A stretch of DNA of 64,000 nucleotides, taken from AC-32 sp963766375. GTDB taxonomy: Bacteria; Actinomycetota; Thermoleophilia; Gaiellales; Gaiellaceae. Shown here one piece after another: positions 1 through 7,707 of this stretch. The translations under genes were made by a program, and so were the position numbers. The notes under the pieces are model-generated. The model was given only the letters and a program-made list of their open reading frames with translations, was not told the origin of the DNA and ran no database searches. Each line of letters begins with the position of its first letter. Position 1 is the stretch's first letter. The DNA lies in contig CAVXZG010000002.1 in NCBI GenBank assembly GCA_963766375.1, forward strand, positions 1 through 64,000, written 5' to 3'.

Positions 1-369
1 GGCGTCGGGATGGAGTGGGTTCATCAACACGACGTCCGCCTCCGGGAGGACCTGCGAGCGCACTGCGGCCAGCAAGCTGCGGCGCTCCTCGAGCCAGTCG
101 GTCACCCAGGCGCCGATCGCAGCGTCGCCGCCGGCGTCGCGGACTCTCTCGGGAGTCGCATCGATCTCGGTCCAGCCGAGCACGTAGTCATCCGGCGCAT
201 CGGCTGGATCGCCCGGCAGGTAGCGCAGGGCGACCAGCACCGCGAGCCCCGCCTCCGAGGCGAAGTTGACCACCGGTGCGCCCGGCGGTGAGTAGCGGCC
301 GCCATGTTCCGACGTCCCTGCACCGTCGAGCGCCGTCTGGCCCGTCCGAGTCAGCCGCCAGAGTCGCAT
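1..369 (-). CDS. RES-domain NAD+ phosphorylase toxin-like protein, C-terminus cut by window edge
   Basis: The minus-strand frame starts at an ATG at 369 and runs open to base 1 (123 codons). It begins MRLWRL, followed by LDGAG, GGRYSPPGAPVV and a C-terminal part with GAWVTDWL and LMNPLHPDA. This is the layout of RES-domain proteins (MRLWR start, GGRW/Y, then the LLNPLHP motif). Known RES toxins degrade NAD+ by phosphorolysis and are normally paired with an upstream Xre/MbcA antitoxin. Here the gene 5' of it is only a short reading frame ending 7 bases upstream, without a recognisable Xre/ParS domain. The last 20-40 residues lie outside the window. The family call comes from motifs; toxicity is inferred. 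Confidence 0.72.
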   Translation of the reverse strand, partial: MRLWRLTRTGQTALDGAGTSEHGGRYSPPGAPVVNFASEAGLAVLVALRYLPGDPADAPDDYVLGWTEIDATPERVRDAGGDAAIGAWVTDWLEERRSLLAAVRSQVLPEADVVLMNPLHPDA

Positions 370-376
370 CGGCTAC

Positions 377-505
377 TTACCGGGACGAGGACTCGTTCAG
401 GCTCACGGCAGCTCGAATCAGGGCCACGAAAGCCCGCTCATCGATTTCATCGTCCTCGTGGAAGTCGTGGGTCGGCTCCTCCCGCCTGTGAGCATTCTTC
501 CCGAT
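377..505 (-). CDS. Possible short upstream ORF coupled to the RES gene
   Basis: A minus-strand frame ends with TAA at 377-379, only 7 bases before the RES-gene ATG. Its acidic end (DEIDERAFVALIRAAVSLNE) looks coding, but no ATG/GTG/TTG lies at a sensible distance and the 5' end given here is approximate. Its position is where an antitoxin would be expected, yet it has no helix-turn-helix or MbcA/ParS motif. It could be a degraded or frameshifted antitoxin, an unrelated leader peptide or chance. I do not recognise it. Confidence 0.25.
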   Translation of the reverse strand: MGKNAHRREEPTHDFHEDDEIDERAFVALIRAAVSLNESSSR

Positions 506-584
506 GACACTCCGATGAGCAACGATCAGCGGGAGGCTCGCGGTGAGTTTGCTGGAAACATGCGAGCGGTTCGCGCGCGCGGGC

Positions 585-788
585 TCAGGCGCCGGTTCGT
601 GCCTCACGCGCGACTGAGCCCACAAGCAGGAGCACGACGGCAAGCGGAAGCAGCCACCAGGCCGCGAAGCCATGGTGCGCGAGAATCCAGGTGAAGGCGA
701 ACGCGACCAAGATCCCTGCGGCCACACGCCAGTCGTCGCCGACAACGAAGTTCCACCAGAAGCGGCCGAAGGCAACGACGTATCTCAT
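585..788 (-). CDS. Small two-TM membrane protein
   Basis: This 67-residue protein starts at an ATG that overlaps the stop of the preceding membrane gene (ATGA), so the two are probably translationally coupled. It has two hydrophobic segments (around residues 20-35 and 38-58), separated by a short HHGFAAWW turn, and a basic C-terminus. I do not recognise a family. Its coupling suggests it is an accessory subunit of, or works in the same membrane as, the COG4280-like protein. The function is unknown. Confidence 0.6.
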   Translation of the reverse strand: MRYVVAFGRFWWNFVVGDDWRVAAGILVAFAFTWILAHHGFAAWWLLPLAVVLLLVGSVAREARTGA

Positions 789-1537
789 GCGCCGGCCTCC
801 GCGAGCCTGAGCCGCTGCCGCCGTCGGCGCAGCTCCCGCGTGAGCAAGACCGAAACGAGCCCGATGACGCTTGCAATGCCGAGAATCGCGAGGTCGGAGC
901 CCGGCCACTCTGCGCCCGCGCCCTCTCCGCCCCAGAAGATGCCGAAGCTCGTAAGCAGTACCCCGACGACGAACTTGAGCGTGTTCTCCGGAACGCGCCC
1001 GAGCGGCCCGCGCACGACGATTCCGACCGCGACGACCAAGACGACTGCGGCAGCAGCCGCGCCGACGGCCAGGCCAAGCCTCGACTGCGTGCTGCCAAAG
1101 CCGATGACGATGAACGCGACCTCGAGGCCTTCGAGAAGAACGCCTTTGAACGCGACGGTGAACGAGTACCAGTCCATACGTCCGGTCGAGACGGCGACCG
1201 AGCCCGCTTCAGCACGGCCGCTCGTAAATGCCGCCGCCTCGTCGTGCAGCGGCTTGTACCCGCCGGCTCGGAGGATGGCCTTCCGCAGCCACTGCAGGCC
1301 GAACGACAAGAGCAGCGCGCCGACGACGAGCCGCAGCGTCGAGATCGGGATCACGCTCAGAGCCGGTCCGAGCGCCGCCACGATCGCAAGGAGCACGACC
1401 AAGGCCGCGCTCACTCCCACCATCGTCGAGCGCCAGCCGCGGACGATCCCGACCGCCAGCACGATCGTCAGCGCTTCGACTGCCTCGACCGCGCTCGCCA
1501 GGAAGGTCGCGAAGAAGAGGAGGACGTTCGAGCTCAT
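785..1537 (-). CDS. COG4280-like polytopic membrane protein
   Basis: The 250-residue protein has about six to seven membrane helices. Two acidic membrane motifs, EAVEALTIVLA near residue 17 and EGLEVAFIVI near residue 133, lie in equivalent positions of an apparent internal duplication. This resembles the predicted membrane protein family COG4280 and, more loosely, the ExGD/E cation-exchanger folds (GDT1/LysE superfamily); a cation-transport role is inference. The C-terminus is highly basic (RELRRRRQRLR). It is followed by a coupled small membrane protein. The ATG start at 1537 is supported by conservation of the first helix. Confidence 0.7.
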   Translation of the reverse strand: MSSNVLLFFATFLASAVEAVEALTIVLAVGIVRGWRSTMVGVSAALVVLLAIVAALGPALSVIPISTLRLVVGALLLSFGLQWLRKAILRAGGYKPLHDEAAAFTSGRAEAGSVAVSTGRMDWYSFTVAFKGVLLEGLEVAFIVIGFGSTQSRLGLAVGAAAAAVVLVVAVGIVVRGPLGRVPENTLKFVVGVLLTSFGIFWGGEGAGAEWPGSDLAILGIASVIGLVSVLLTRELRRRRQRLRLAEAGA

Positions 1538-1596
1538 GCCTCAATCGTGCCACCACACGAGCCCTCGGCATCGTCGCTTTGGGAGAGCACGGCGCC

Positions 1597-2031
1597 TCAC
1601 GCGTCGAGCGGTAGCCGCTGCAGCAGCTCGTCCACGCGCGCGAAGCCGCTCTTCGCTCCTTCCTCGACGCCGTACTGCATCGTCGTGTCGCGCTCCTCGG
1701 TCGAGGCGAAGCGCATCGTCTGCGTCAGCTTCGTCCGCTCGCCCAGATCCTCGAACTCGAGCGTCTGCAGGTGGTTCTGGAACGTCTGCACGAGCCGCTC
1801 GGGCGCGTCGACCTCGCGGAACTCGCCTTCGACGACGCCGAAGGCGGTCTGGAAGCGGTACGTGCCGCCGGGACGGACGTCCATCTCCTCGACGACCGTG
1901 CCGTCGCCCCACCATTCCGGAATCAGCTTCGGATCGGTCCAGACCGAGAAGACGTGCGCGCGCGGTGCGTCGAAGATCCGCTCGACGCGGATCTCGAGCT
2001 CGTTCGGGATGGTGACGGTGGTGGTGTTCAT
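1597..2031 (-). CDS. SRPBCC/AHSA1-domain protein
   Basis: This is a 144-residue START-like (SRPBCC) protein of the AHSA1 type. It has an N-terminal beta strand, VERIFDAPRAHVFSVWTDP, then EWWGDG and the usual RPGGTYRF segment. Such proteins bind hydrophobic ligands or act as co-chaperone-like domains; the ligand cannot be deduced. The start ATG overlaps the stop of the upstream DUF1801 gene (ATGA), giving a three-gene operon ArsR - DUF1801 - SRPBCC, a common grouping in actinomycetes. A longer frame opens upstream, but the coupled ATG is the better start. Confidence 0.85.
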   Translation of the reverse strand: MNTTTVTIPNELEIRVERIFDAPRAHVFSVWTDPKLIPEWWGDGTVVEEMDVRPGGTYRFQTAFGVVEGEFREVDAPERLVQTFQNHLQTLEFEDLGERTKLTQTMRFASTEERDTTMQYGVEEGAKSGFARVDELLQRLPLDA

Positions 2032-2447
2032 CGGCTCACCGCCTGCTTGACGAGCTTCGCGATCCTCGCCTCGTCGGCTTTCGTCAACTTCTTGAGTGCG
2101 AAGGCGACCGGCCACATGGAGCCGTCGTCGAGCTTCGCGCTGTCGTTGAAGCCGAACATCGCGTACCTCTCCTTGAACTTCGCCGCGTTGCGAAAGAAGC
2201 AGACGACCTTCCCTTCCTTGTTGGCGTACGCGGGCATCCCGTACCAGGTCTTCGGTGTGAGCTCAGGGGCGGCGTCCTTGACGATCGCATGAAGCCGTTC
2301 GCCGATCACGCGATCGTGCGGCGTCATCGCGTCAAGCGCTTCCTGCACGGCGGTTTCACCGTCCGTGGTCGCCTTCAGCTCTTTGGCGCGCTCCCTCATG
2401 GCGGCTCGCTCTTCCTTCGAGAACCCCTTGGACGTCTTCTCGCTCAT
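2028..2447 (-). CDS. DUF1801 / YdhG-like protein
   Basis: A 139-residue protein with a charged N-terminal helix (KGFSKEERAAMRERAKELK) followed by a DUF1801-type fold that includes PKTWYGMPAYANKEGKVV and the lysine-rich end KLTKADEARIAKLVKQ. The family is widespread, small and cytosolic, without an established reaction. It overlaps both neighbours by four bases, so it is the middle gene of the ArsR-controlled operon and is probably co-regulated with the SRPBCC gene. Confidence 0.82.
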   Translation of the reverse strand: MSEKTSKGFSKEERAAMRERAKELKATTDGETAVQEALDAMTPHDRVIGERLHAIVKDAAPELTPKTWYGMPAYANKEGKVVCFFRNAAKFKERYAMFGFNDSAKLDDGSMWPVAFALKKLTKADEARIAKLVKQAVSR

Positions 2448-2755
2448 TGCTCTCCTTTCGTGCGTTCGACGACCTGCGCGAAGCGGTCGAGCCGCTGCAG
2501 CCACGTGCTGATGCCCTCGAAGGCGTAAGGCGCGAGCATGCACCTGCGGACGCGGCCGACCTTCTCCGTCGTCACGAGCTGCGCCTCCTCGAGCAGCCGG
2601 ATGTGCTTCTTCATCCCGGTCAGCGACATGCCGAAGGGCTCGGCGAGCTCGCTGATCGTCGCCCTGCCGGAACCGAGCCGTTCGAGGACGGCGCGGCGGG
2701 TCGGGTCGGCGAGGGCTGCGAACGCGCGATCGACGGTCGGTTGATACTGAACCAT
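2444..2755 (-). CDS. ArsR-family winged-helix regulator
   Basis: A 103-residue protein with the ArsR/SmtB signature: ALADPTRRAVLERL, ISELAEPFGMSLTGMKKHI as the recognition-helix region, and the wing VGRVRRCML. It lacks the Cys/His metal-site pattern of metal-sensing members and matches the subgroup that precedes SRPBCC genes. It is first in the operon 2755 to 1597, with ATGA overlaps to the next gene. It probably represses its own operon; the effector is unknown. The ATG at 2755 is preferred over an upstream ATG because the conserved domain begins right after it. Confidence 0.88.
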   Translation of the reverse strand: MVQYQPTVDRAFAALADPTRRAVLERLGSGRATISELAEPFGMSLTGMKKHIRLLEEAQLVTTEKVGRVRRCMLAPYAFEGISTWLQRLDRFAQVVERTKGEQ

Positions 2756-2807
2756 TAGGTTCACTATAGGCGATTCGGCGCTGCGGCGCAAATACCGCCG
2801 CGGAAGT

Positions 2808-3545
2808 TCAGTCCGGGTACTCGTCCTTCCGCCAAGCGCGCGGCTCGGGGTCTTGGACTTTCGGCGTTCGCTCGAGCAGGAAGCTGAAGTACGGCGCCAC
2901 GAACGGGTCGGGCGCCATCACCGTGTAGGTGTGGTAGACGGTCCCGTTCTCGCGCGCGAAGGCGATCCAGCTCGGCGCCTCGCGCAGCCCGTCCTCGAGC
3001 TCGGCCCCGACCTGGCGTGACCACTCCTGGAGGAACTCGGGCGGGTTGTCGATCATCTCCTTGACCTCGGGAACGTGCTGCGCCTGCTCCTCGGTCAGGG
3101 CAAGGTCGAAATCGAAGGCGAAGTCGGTGTCGTAGGTGGAGACGTAGGGGAACTGCCAGCCCATCCGCTGCTTGTAGGCGGTCAGCCGCTCGATCGGCGC
3201 CCGCGAGAAGCAGAGCAGCGTCACGTCGCGGTGGTTCAGGTGGACGAGCGAGCCGTCGAGCCCGTCGCCCAGGTTGGTGCAGCCGGGACAGGCGCCGTTC
3301 GTGTAGTCGGGGCCGAACATGATGTTGTAGGCGAGCAGCTGTGAGCGCCCGTCGAAGAGCTCGGCGAGGGTCTTCTTGCCGTCCTCGGTGTCGAACTCGT
3401 ACTCCTTCTCGACCGGGACCCAGGGGAGATCGAGACGCTTGCTCTTGATCTCCTCGTTTCGCGCAGCCTGCTCGGCCTCGAGCTTCGCGAGCTCGTCCCG
3501 CGCCGCCTGCCATTCCTCTGCGGTTCCGATCTTGTGTTCAGGCAT
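2808..3545 (-). CDS. DUF899 thioredoxin-like protein
   Basis: A 245-residue protein of the DUF899 family. It has an N-terminal helix, then PWVPVEKEYEFDTEDG, and the core YNIMFGPDYTNGACPGCTNLGDG with a CPGC redox-like pair, followed by RDVTLLCFSRAP and the C-terminal TYTVMAPDPFVAPYFSFL. Proteins of this family have a thioredoxin-like fold; the substrate is not known. It is transcribed alone, or read through from upstream, on the minus strand. Length and motifs are normal. Confidence 0.87.
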   Translation of the reverse strand: MPEHKIGTAEEWQAARDELAKLEAEQAARNEEIKSKRLDLPWVPVEKEYEFDTEDGKKTLAELFDGRSQLLAYNIMFGPDYTNGACPGCTNLGDGLDGSLVHLNHRDVTLLCFSRAPIERLTAYKQRMGWQFPYVSTYDTDFAFDFDLALTEEQAQHVPEVKEMIDNPPEFLQEWSRQVGAELEDGLREAPSWIAFARENGTVYHTYTVMAPDPFVAPYFSFLLERTPKVQDPEPRAWRKDEYPD

Positions 3546-3652
3546 CTCATCCTCCCCTTTTGTCGGGCTCGAGCGCTCCCGCGTGAACCGAACCTATCGC
3601 CGGAGCGGACGCTACCGGGATCACGAAGTAAGACCTACGGCTACCCGGAAAC

Positions 3653-4355
3653 TCATCGCAACCCGAGCCTTGGGAATGTTGGGTGGGTAGCCTGGCCCAC
3701 TCCGCTGCGGCATGAAGTGACACCCGTAAAGCGCAGCCCTACTGCTCTGACTGGGGCAGGTGGAACCTTGGCGTCCTCGTAGGCGGCGTCGCCGGTCGAC
3801 TCGGCCGGTCCGTAGACGAGGTTCAGGACGCCAGTCTTGAAGGTCTCGGACGAGATCAGCCGCAGCGGGATCGGAGTCTCGTCCTCGTCGAACAGCCGCA
3901 TGCCCTTGCGAACGGCGATCGGGTGCACCAGCAGGTGCAGCTCGTCCAGAAGGCCGGCGGCCAGCAGCTGGCGGACGACCGAGACCGAGCCGCTCAGCGC
4001 GATGTTGCCGCCCGGCTCGTTCTTCAGGGCGGTCACGGCCTCGACGAGGTCGCCCTCGAGCTGTTCGGAGTTCCGCCAGGTGAACTCCAGCTTCTGCTTC
4101 GACACGACGATCTTGCGAGCGTCGCCGAGCGTCCTTGGCGAAGTCGGCGTCCTCTTCACCCGCCGCCTCGCGCTCCGGCCACGCCCCGGCGAAGCTGTCG
4201 TAGGTCTTGCGGCCGAAGAGGACGGTGTCGGCCGCGCCGAGAGTCGCGGCGACGGCGGCGCCCATTTCCTCGTTGAAGTACGGGAAGTGCCACTGATCGG
4301 GCGCCTCCACGACGCCGTCGAGCGCGATGAACAGGCCTGCGGTGATCTTCCTCAT
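3653..4355 (-). pseudogene. RibD C-terminal/dihydrofolate-reductase-family protein, one frameshift
   Basis: The first frame (from ATG 4355) gives MRKITAGLFIALDGVVEAP... through DADFAK. The continuation LGDARKIVVSKQ... to VLNLVYGP is in the next frame. A single extra base in the 'aagg' near 4131-4137 explains the break, so in a corrected sequence this is a normal protein of this small reductase family (RibD-C, DHFR-like fold, NADPH-dependent). The tail after VLNLVYGP runs about 44 residues beyond the usual family end, suggesting a second error or a divergent end. It is one of three RibD-C paralogues in the window. Confidence 0.75.
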
Positions 4356-4496
4356 GGCTTTCTCCTCACGGAGTAATCGGTGCCCTGCGTCATCCCATCA
4401 GACCGTGCCGGCCGACGCGGCGATTTACGTGACCCCTCGAACGTTCTCTGTGCCGTTGCCATTCCGACCCCCGACCTCCCGCGTTAGCGTCCGCCT

Positions 4497-5667
4497 GTGA
4501 GCGAGCAGCACGCCGAGCGGGAGCAGCGCGTCACCTCGTTCGAGCTCTTCTTCGACCTCGTCTTCGTCTTCGGATTCACGCAGGTCACGACGGTGCTGTC
4601 GGACGATCCGACGTGGAGCGGGCTCGCGCACGGCCTCCTGATCCTCGGCGCGCTCTGGTGGGCGTGGGCGGCTTACGCGTGGCTGACGAACACTGTCAAT
4701 CCCGATGAGGGCGCGGTCTGGGGGGCGATGCTGGTTGCGATGGCGGCGATGTTCGTCGCCGCGCTGGCCGTCCCCGAAGCGTTCGGCCAGCACGGTGTCG
4801 TCTTCGGGGTCGCCTTCCTCATCGTGAACGTCATGTACCTCACGCTCTACGCGCTCGGAGCACGCGGAGACCGAGACCTTCTGACGGCGATCCTGCGGAG
4901 CGCTCCCTCGGCCCTCGCCGGCGCGGCCCTGATCATCGCGGCGGGGTTCCTCGACGGCGGGCTCAGGTCCCTGCTCTGGCTGGCTGCGCTCGTGATCGGT
5001 TTGTTCGGTCCGCTGCTCGCCGGCTCGAGCGGCTGGCGAGTGGGGCCGGCACACTTCGTCGAGCGGCACGGCTTGATCGTGATCATCGCGATCGGCGAGT
5101 CCCTGGTCGCCATCGGCCTCGGGGCCAGAGGCACCGGGCTCGGGATCGGCGTGATCGTGGGCGCCGTGCTCGGCCTGCTGGTGGCGATCTCGTTCTGGCT
5201 GGCGTACTTCGACTTCTTCTCGATGCGCGGCCTGCAGCTGCTCACCGACCGGAGCCGGCGTCGAGCGCATCGCCCTCGCGCGCGATGCCTACACCTACCT
5301 GCACCTGCCGATGGTGACCGGGATCGTCCTCTTCGCGTTCGCGGTGAAGACGACGCTGGCGCATGTCGGCGACGAGCTCGCGACGATCCCGGCGCTCGGC
5401 CTGTGCGGCGGCCCCGCGCTCTACCTGCTTGCGTACGTAGGAGTGCGCGTGCGTGTGTCGCACACCCTCGGCGGCGGGCGACTGGTCGCCGCGATCGCCT
5501 GCGCGTTGCTGTGGCCGGTGGCCACAGTCGTACCGGCGCTGGTCGCGCTCGCGCTGATCGCCGTCGTCTGGGTCGCGCTCCACACGTACGAGTTCGTCTG
5601 GTGGCGCGAAGCCCGGGCGGAGACGCGCGCGCTCCGCCTGCCGCCCTCAGCCTCTGAACAGGCGTGA
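4497..5667 (+). pseudogene. ltrA: LtrA family (low temperature requirement A) membrane protein, one frameshift
   Basis: The GTG start at 4497 opens a frame with the LtrA signature VTSFELFFDLVFVFGFTQ and many membrane helices, including the motif FVERHGLIVIIAIGES. Near 5250 the frame shifts: the coding sense continues in another frame as VERIALARDAYTYLHLPMVT and ends at 5667. The two parts join into a protein of ordinary length (about 390 residues). LtrA proteins are polytopic membrane proteins of unclear role, named for listerial growth at low temperature. The break is a one-base change and may be a sequence error. Confidence 0.78.
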
Positions 5668-5679
5668 TACGAAAGCACC

Positions 5680-6093
5680 GTGCCGCCGCTCCCAATCCCG
5701 CCTGAGATCGACGCCTTCCTGCGACGACCGAATCCCGCGGTCGTCGCGTCGCTCAGGCCGGACGGCTCGCCGCACACCGTCGCCACCTGGTACCTCTGGG
5801 ACGGCGAGCGCGCGCTCCTGAACATGGACGAGAGCCGGCTGCGGCTTCGGTTCATGCGCCGTGATCCGCGCGTCGCACTGACCGCGCTCGGCGAGGACGA
5901 GTGGTATCGCCACGCGAGCCTGATCGGCCGTGTGGCCGAGCTCGTCGAGGACGAGGGCCTGCGCGACATCGACCGGCTCTCGCTGCACTACACCGGTCAG
6001 CCGTTCAGGAACCGGGAGAGTCGGCGCTTCAGCGCCTGGGTCGAGCCCGAGTCGTGGCACGCCTGGGAGGGCTCGCACTCCTGGATGAGCTGA
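5680..6093 (+). CDS. PPOX/F420-type split-barrel oxidoreductase
   Basis: A 137-residue protein of the pyridoxamine-5'-phosphate oxidase-like fold (F420-dependent TIGR03618-like group). It has an N-terminal helix, FLRRPNPAVVASLRPDGSPH, TVATWYLWDGERALLNM, and a C-terminal part of the same fold. Members bind FMN or F420 and reduce small molecules; the cofactor is not decided by what is visible. It begins with GTG shortly after the LtrA stop, and the thioesterase frame begins before its end, so the genes probably form one transcript. Confidence 0.8.
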   Translation: MPPLPIPPEIDAFLRRPNPAVVASLRPDGSPHTVATWYLWDGERALLNMDESRLRLRFMRRDPRVALTALGEDEWYRHASLIGRVAELVEDEGLRDIDRLSLHYTGQPFRNRESRRFSAWVEPESWHAWEGSHSWMS

Positions 6094-6543
6094 CCGGCGA
6101 TCTGCAGGAGCGCCTCGACGCCGTCCTGCGCGACATCGGCTTCGGCCGCCTCGTCGGCGTCGAGGTCGTGGACTGGGAGCCCGGACGCGCCCGCACGCGG
6201 CTCGTGCCGGGACCGGACCAGACGAACGTCCACGGCTTCGTGCACGGCGGCGCCCTCTTCGCCGTGGCCGACACCGCCTTCGAGGTGGCCTGCAACAGCT
6301 AGGGGCGCGTTTGCGTCGGTCTCGACGTCACCGTCCACTACGCGGCGCCGGCACAGCCCTGGCGAAGTCCTCGTAGCCGAGGCCGTGGAGGTGACGAGGT
6401 CACGGCGAGTCGCGTCCTATCGCGTCGAGGTGAAAGGCGAGGACGGGCTCGTCCGCTGCACGGTGCTCGCGGTCGCGTTCCGCACCGACCGCTGGCACCT
6501 GGGCGAAGACGAGTGGCCGCCCGAATGGCGGGCACGCCATTGA
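6054..6543 (+). pseudogene. PaaI-type hotdog thioesterase, in-frame stop plus frameshift
   Basis: The hotdog motif VHGFVHGGALFAVADTAFEVACNS is clear, but a TAG follows where the family has a Tyr-Gly or His-Gly. After RVCVGLDVTVHYAAPA the sense shifts frame to GEVLVAEAVEV and continues to a TGA at 6541-6543. Two independent lesions, a substitution and an indel, make this the strongest candidate for a real pseudogene in the left part. Intact relatives hydrolyse acyl-CoA thioesters. The 5' end is uncertain; GTG 6054 overlaps the preceding gene. Confidence 0.65.
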
Positions 6544-6546
6544 GCT

Positions 6547-7632
6547 CTAGGGACGCAGCAGGTAGAAGCGCCAGAAGTCGTTCTCGATCGGCAGCACCTC
6601 GCAGCTCGAGAACCCGGCCTGCTCCGCGTACTCCTTGACGGTATCCGCCCGAATCACGGTTCCAGTTCCGGCCGCGCCCTCTCCGACCATGCCTACGGGC
6701 AGGCAGTGGAGGATGCTGAAGCCGTAGAACAGCCGCTCGGTCTCGCCCGCGGGCCCTGTGAAGGACTCCTCGGTGCGCTCGTCTCCGATGAACATGACCC
6801 CGCCGTCGGCGAGCAAGCCACGCGCCGCTCGCAGGACCTCGACGGGATACGACATGTCGTGCAGCGCCTCGAAGAGCGTGACGAGGTCGTACCGGCCGGC
6901 GAGCCCGGCATCGGCGGCGTCGCGGTCGTGGAACGTGACCCGGTCCTCGACGTCGCTGCCGGCGAGGTTCTTGCGCGCGGACTCGATCGACGCGGTGTCG
7001 GAGTCGATTCCGTCGACCTGCAGCTTCGGGTAGGCCCGCGCGATCTCCATGCTCGAGCGGCCTTGCCCGCAGGCGACGTCGGCAACCCGGGCGGGCGGGT
7101 CGGCGAGCAGCCGCTCGTGGATCTCCGGCACTGCGCCGAGCCATTCCTTGCCGAGCAGGTTCTCGTACAGCGGCCGCGTGAAGGCAGCCTGCGACTCGTG
7201 CAGGTCCTCGCCGTAGTCGGCGTAGGGCACGCCGCCGCCGCTTCGCATCGCCTCGAGCACCGCGTCGATCGGGCGAATCGAGGCGACCACGGCTCGGGCC
7301 AGCGGCGCGATGTGGTTGAGGCTCGAGACGTCGAGCAGCGCCTCGTCGTGGCCTTCCGGCAGCCGGAATCGCCACGAGCCTCCCTCCTGCTCCGCGGTGA
7401 GCAGGTCGCTCGCTGCCTGGTGCTCGAGCCACTCGCGGGCGTACCGCTCGTGAATGCCGGTCGCCTCCGCCAGCTCGGTCGAGGTCAACGGCCCCTTGTC
7501 GGCCAGGGCTCGATAAAGGCCAAGCCTCTCGCCGATGTAGACGGAGAAGAGATCGAACGCCCCGACCGCATCCATGAAGAGCCGGCCTACGAGAGCGTCG
7601 CGCCGTTCGGTGGCGTCAGCGACGGTTGCCAT
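6547..7632 (-). CDS. SAM-dependent methyltransferase with N-terminal winged helix
   Basis: A 361-residue protein. An N-terminal dimerisation/winged-helix part (LTSTELAEATGIHERYAREWLEH) is followed by a class I Rossmann methyltransferase: motif I VADVACGQGRSSMEIA near residue 180, then VDGIDSDTASIE and the post-motif DLVTLFEALHDMS. This architecture is typical of small-molecule O-/C-methyltransferases and relatives annotated as S25-type; the substrate is unknown. The start ATG 7632 has a strong AGGAGG site seven bases upstream, which rules out the much longer open frame behind it. It is divergent from the aminotransferase gene. Confidence 0.85.
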   Translation of the reverse strand: MATVADATERRDALVGRLFMDAVGAFDLFSVYIGERLGLYRALADKGPLTSTELAEATGIHERYAREWLEHQAASDLLTAEQEGGSWRFRLPEGHDEALLDVSSLNHIAPLARAVVASIRPIDAVLEAMRSGGGVPYADYGEDLHESQAAFTRPLYENLLGKEWLGAVPEIHERLLADPPARVADVACGQGRSSMEIARAYPKLQVDGIDSDTASIESARKNLAGSDVEDRVTFHDRDAADAGLAGRYDLVTLFEALHDMSYPVEVLRAARGLLADGGVMFIGDERTEESFTGPAGETERLFYGFSILHCLPVGMVGEGAAGTGTVIRADTVKEYAEQAGFSSCEVLPIENDFWRFYLLRP

Positions 7633-7707
7633 CGAAAAAACCTCCTGTCGACCTTGCGATCTTCGCTCCCTGGGCGCCGCGAATGCAAGGGAGTAGGGTT
7701 CGCAGCG

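Noticed and set aside
4425..5270. 281-codon minus-strand frame opposite LtrA
   Set aside because: It is a Glu/Arg/Pro-rich shadow of the membrane protein gene, with no domain.
6706..7707. N-terminal extension of the aminotransferase frame
   Set aside because: This part is antisense to the methyltransferase, which has a strong ribosome-binding site; the aminotransferase domain starts at 7708.
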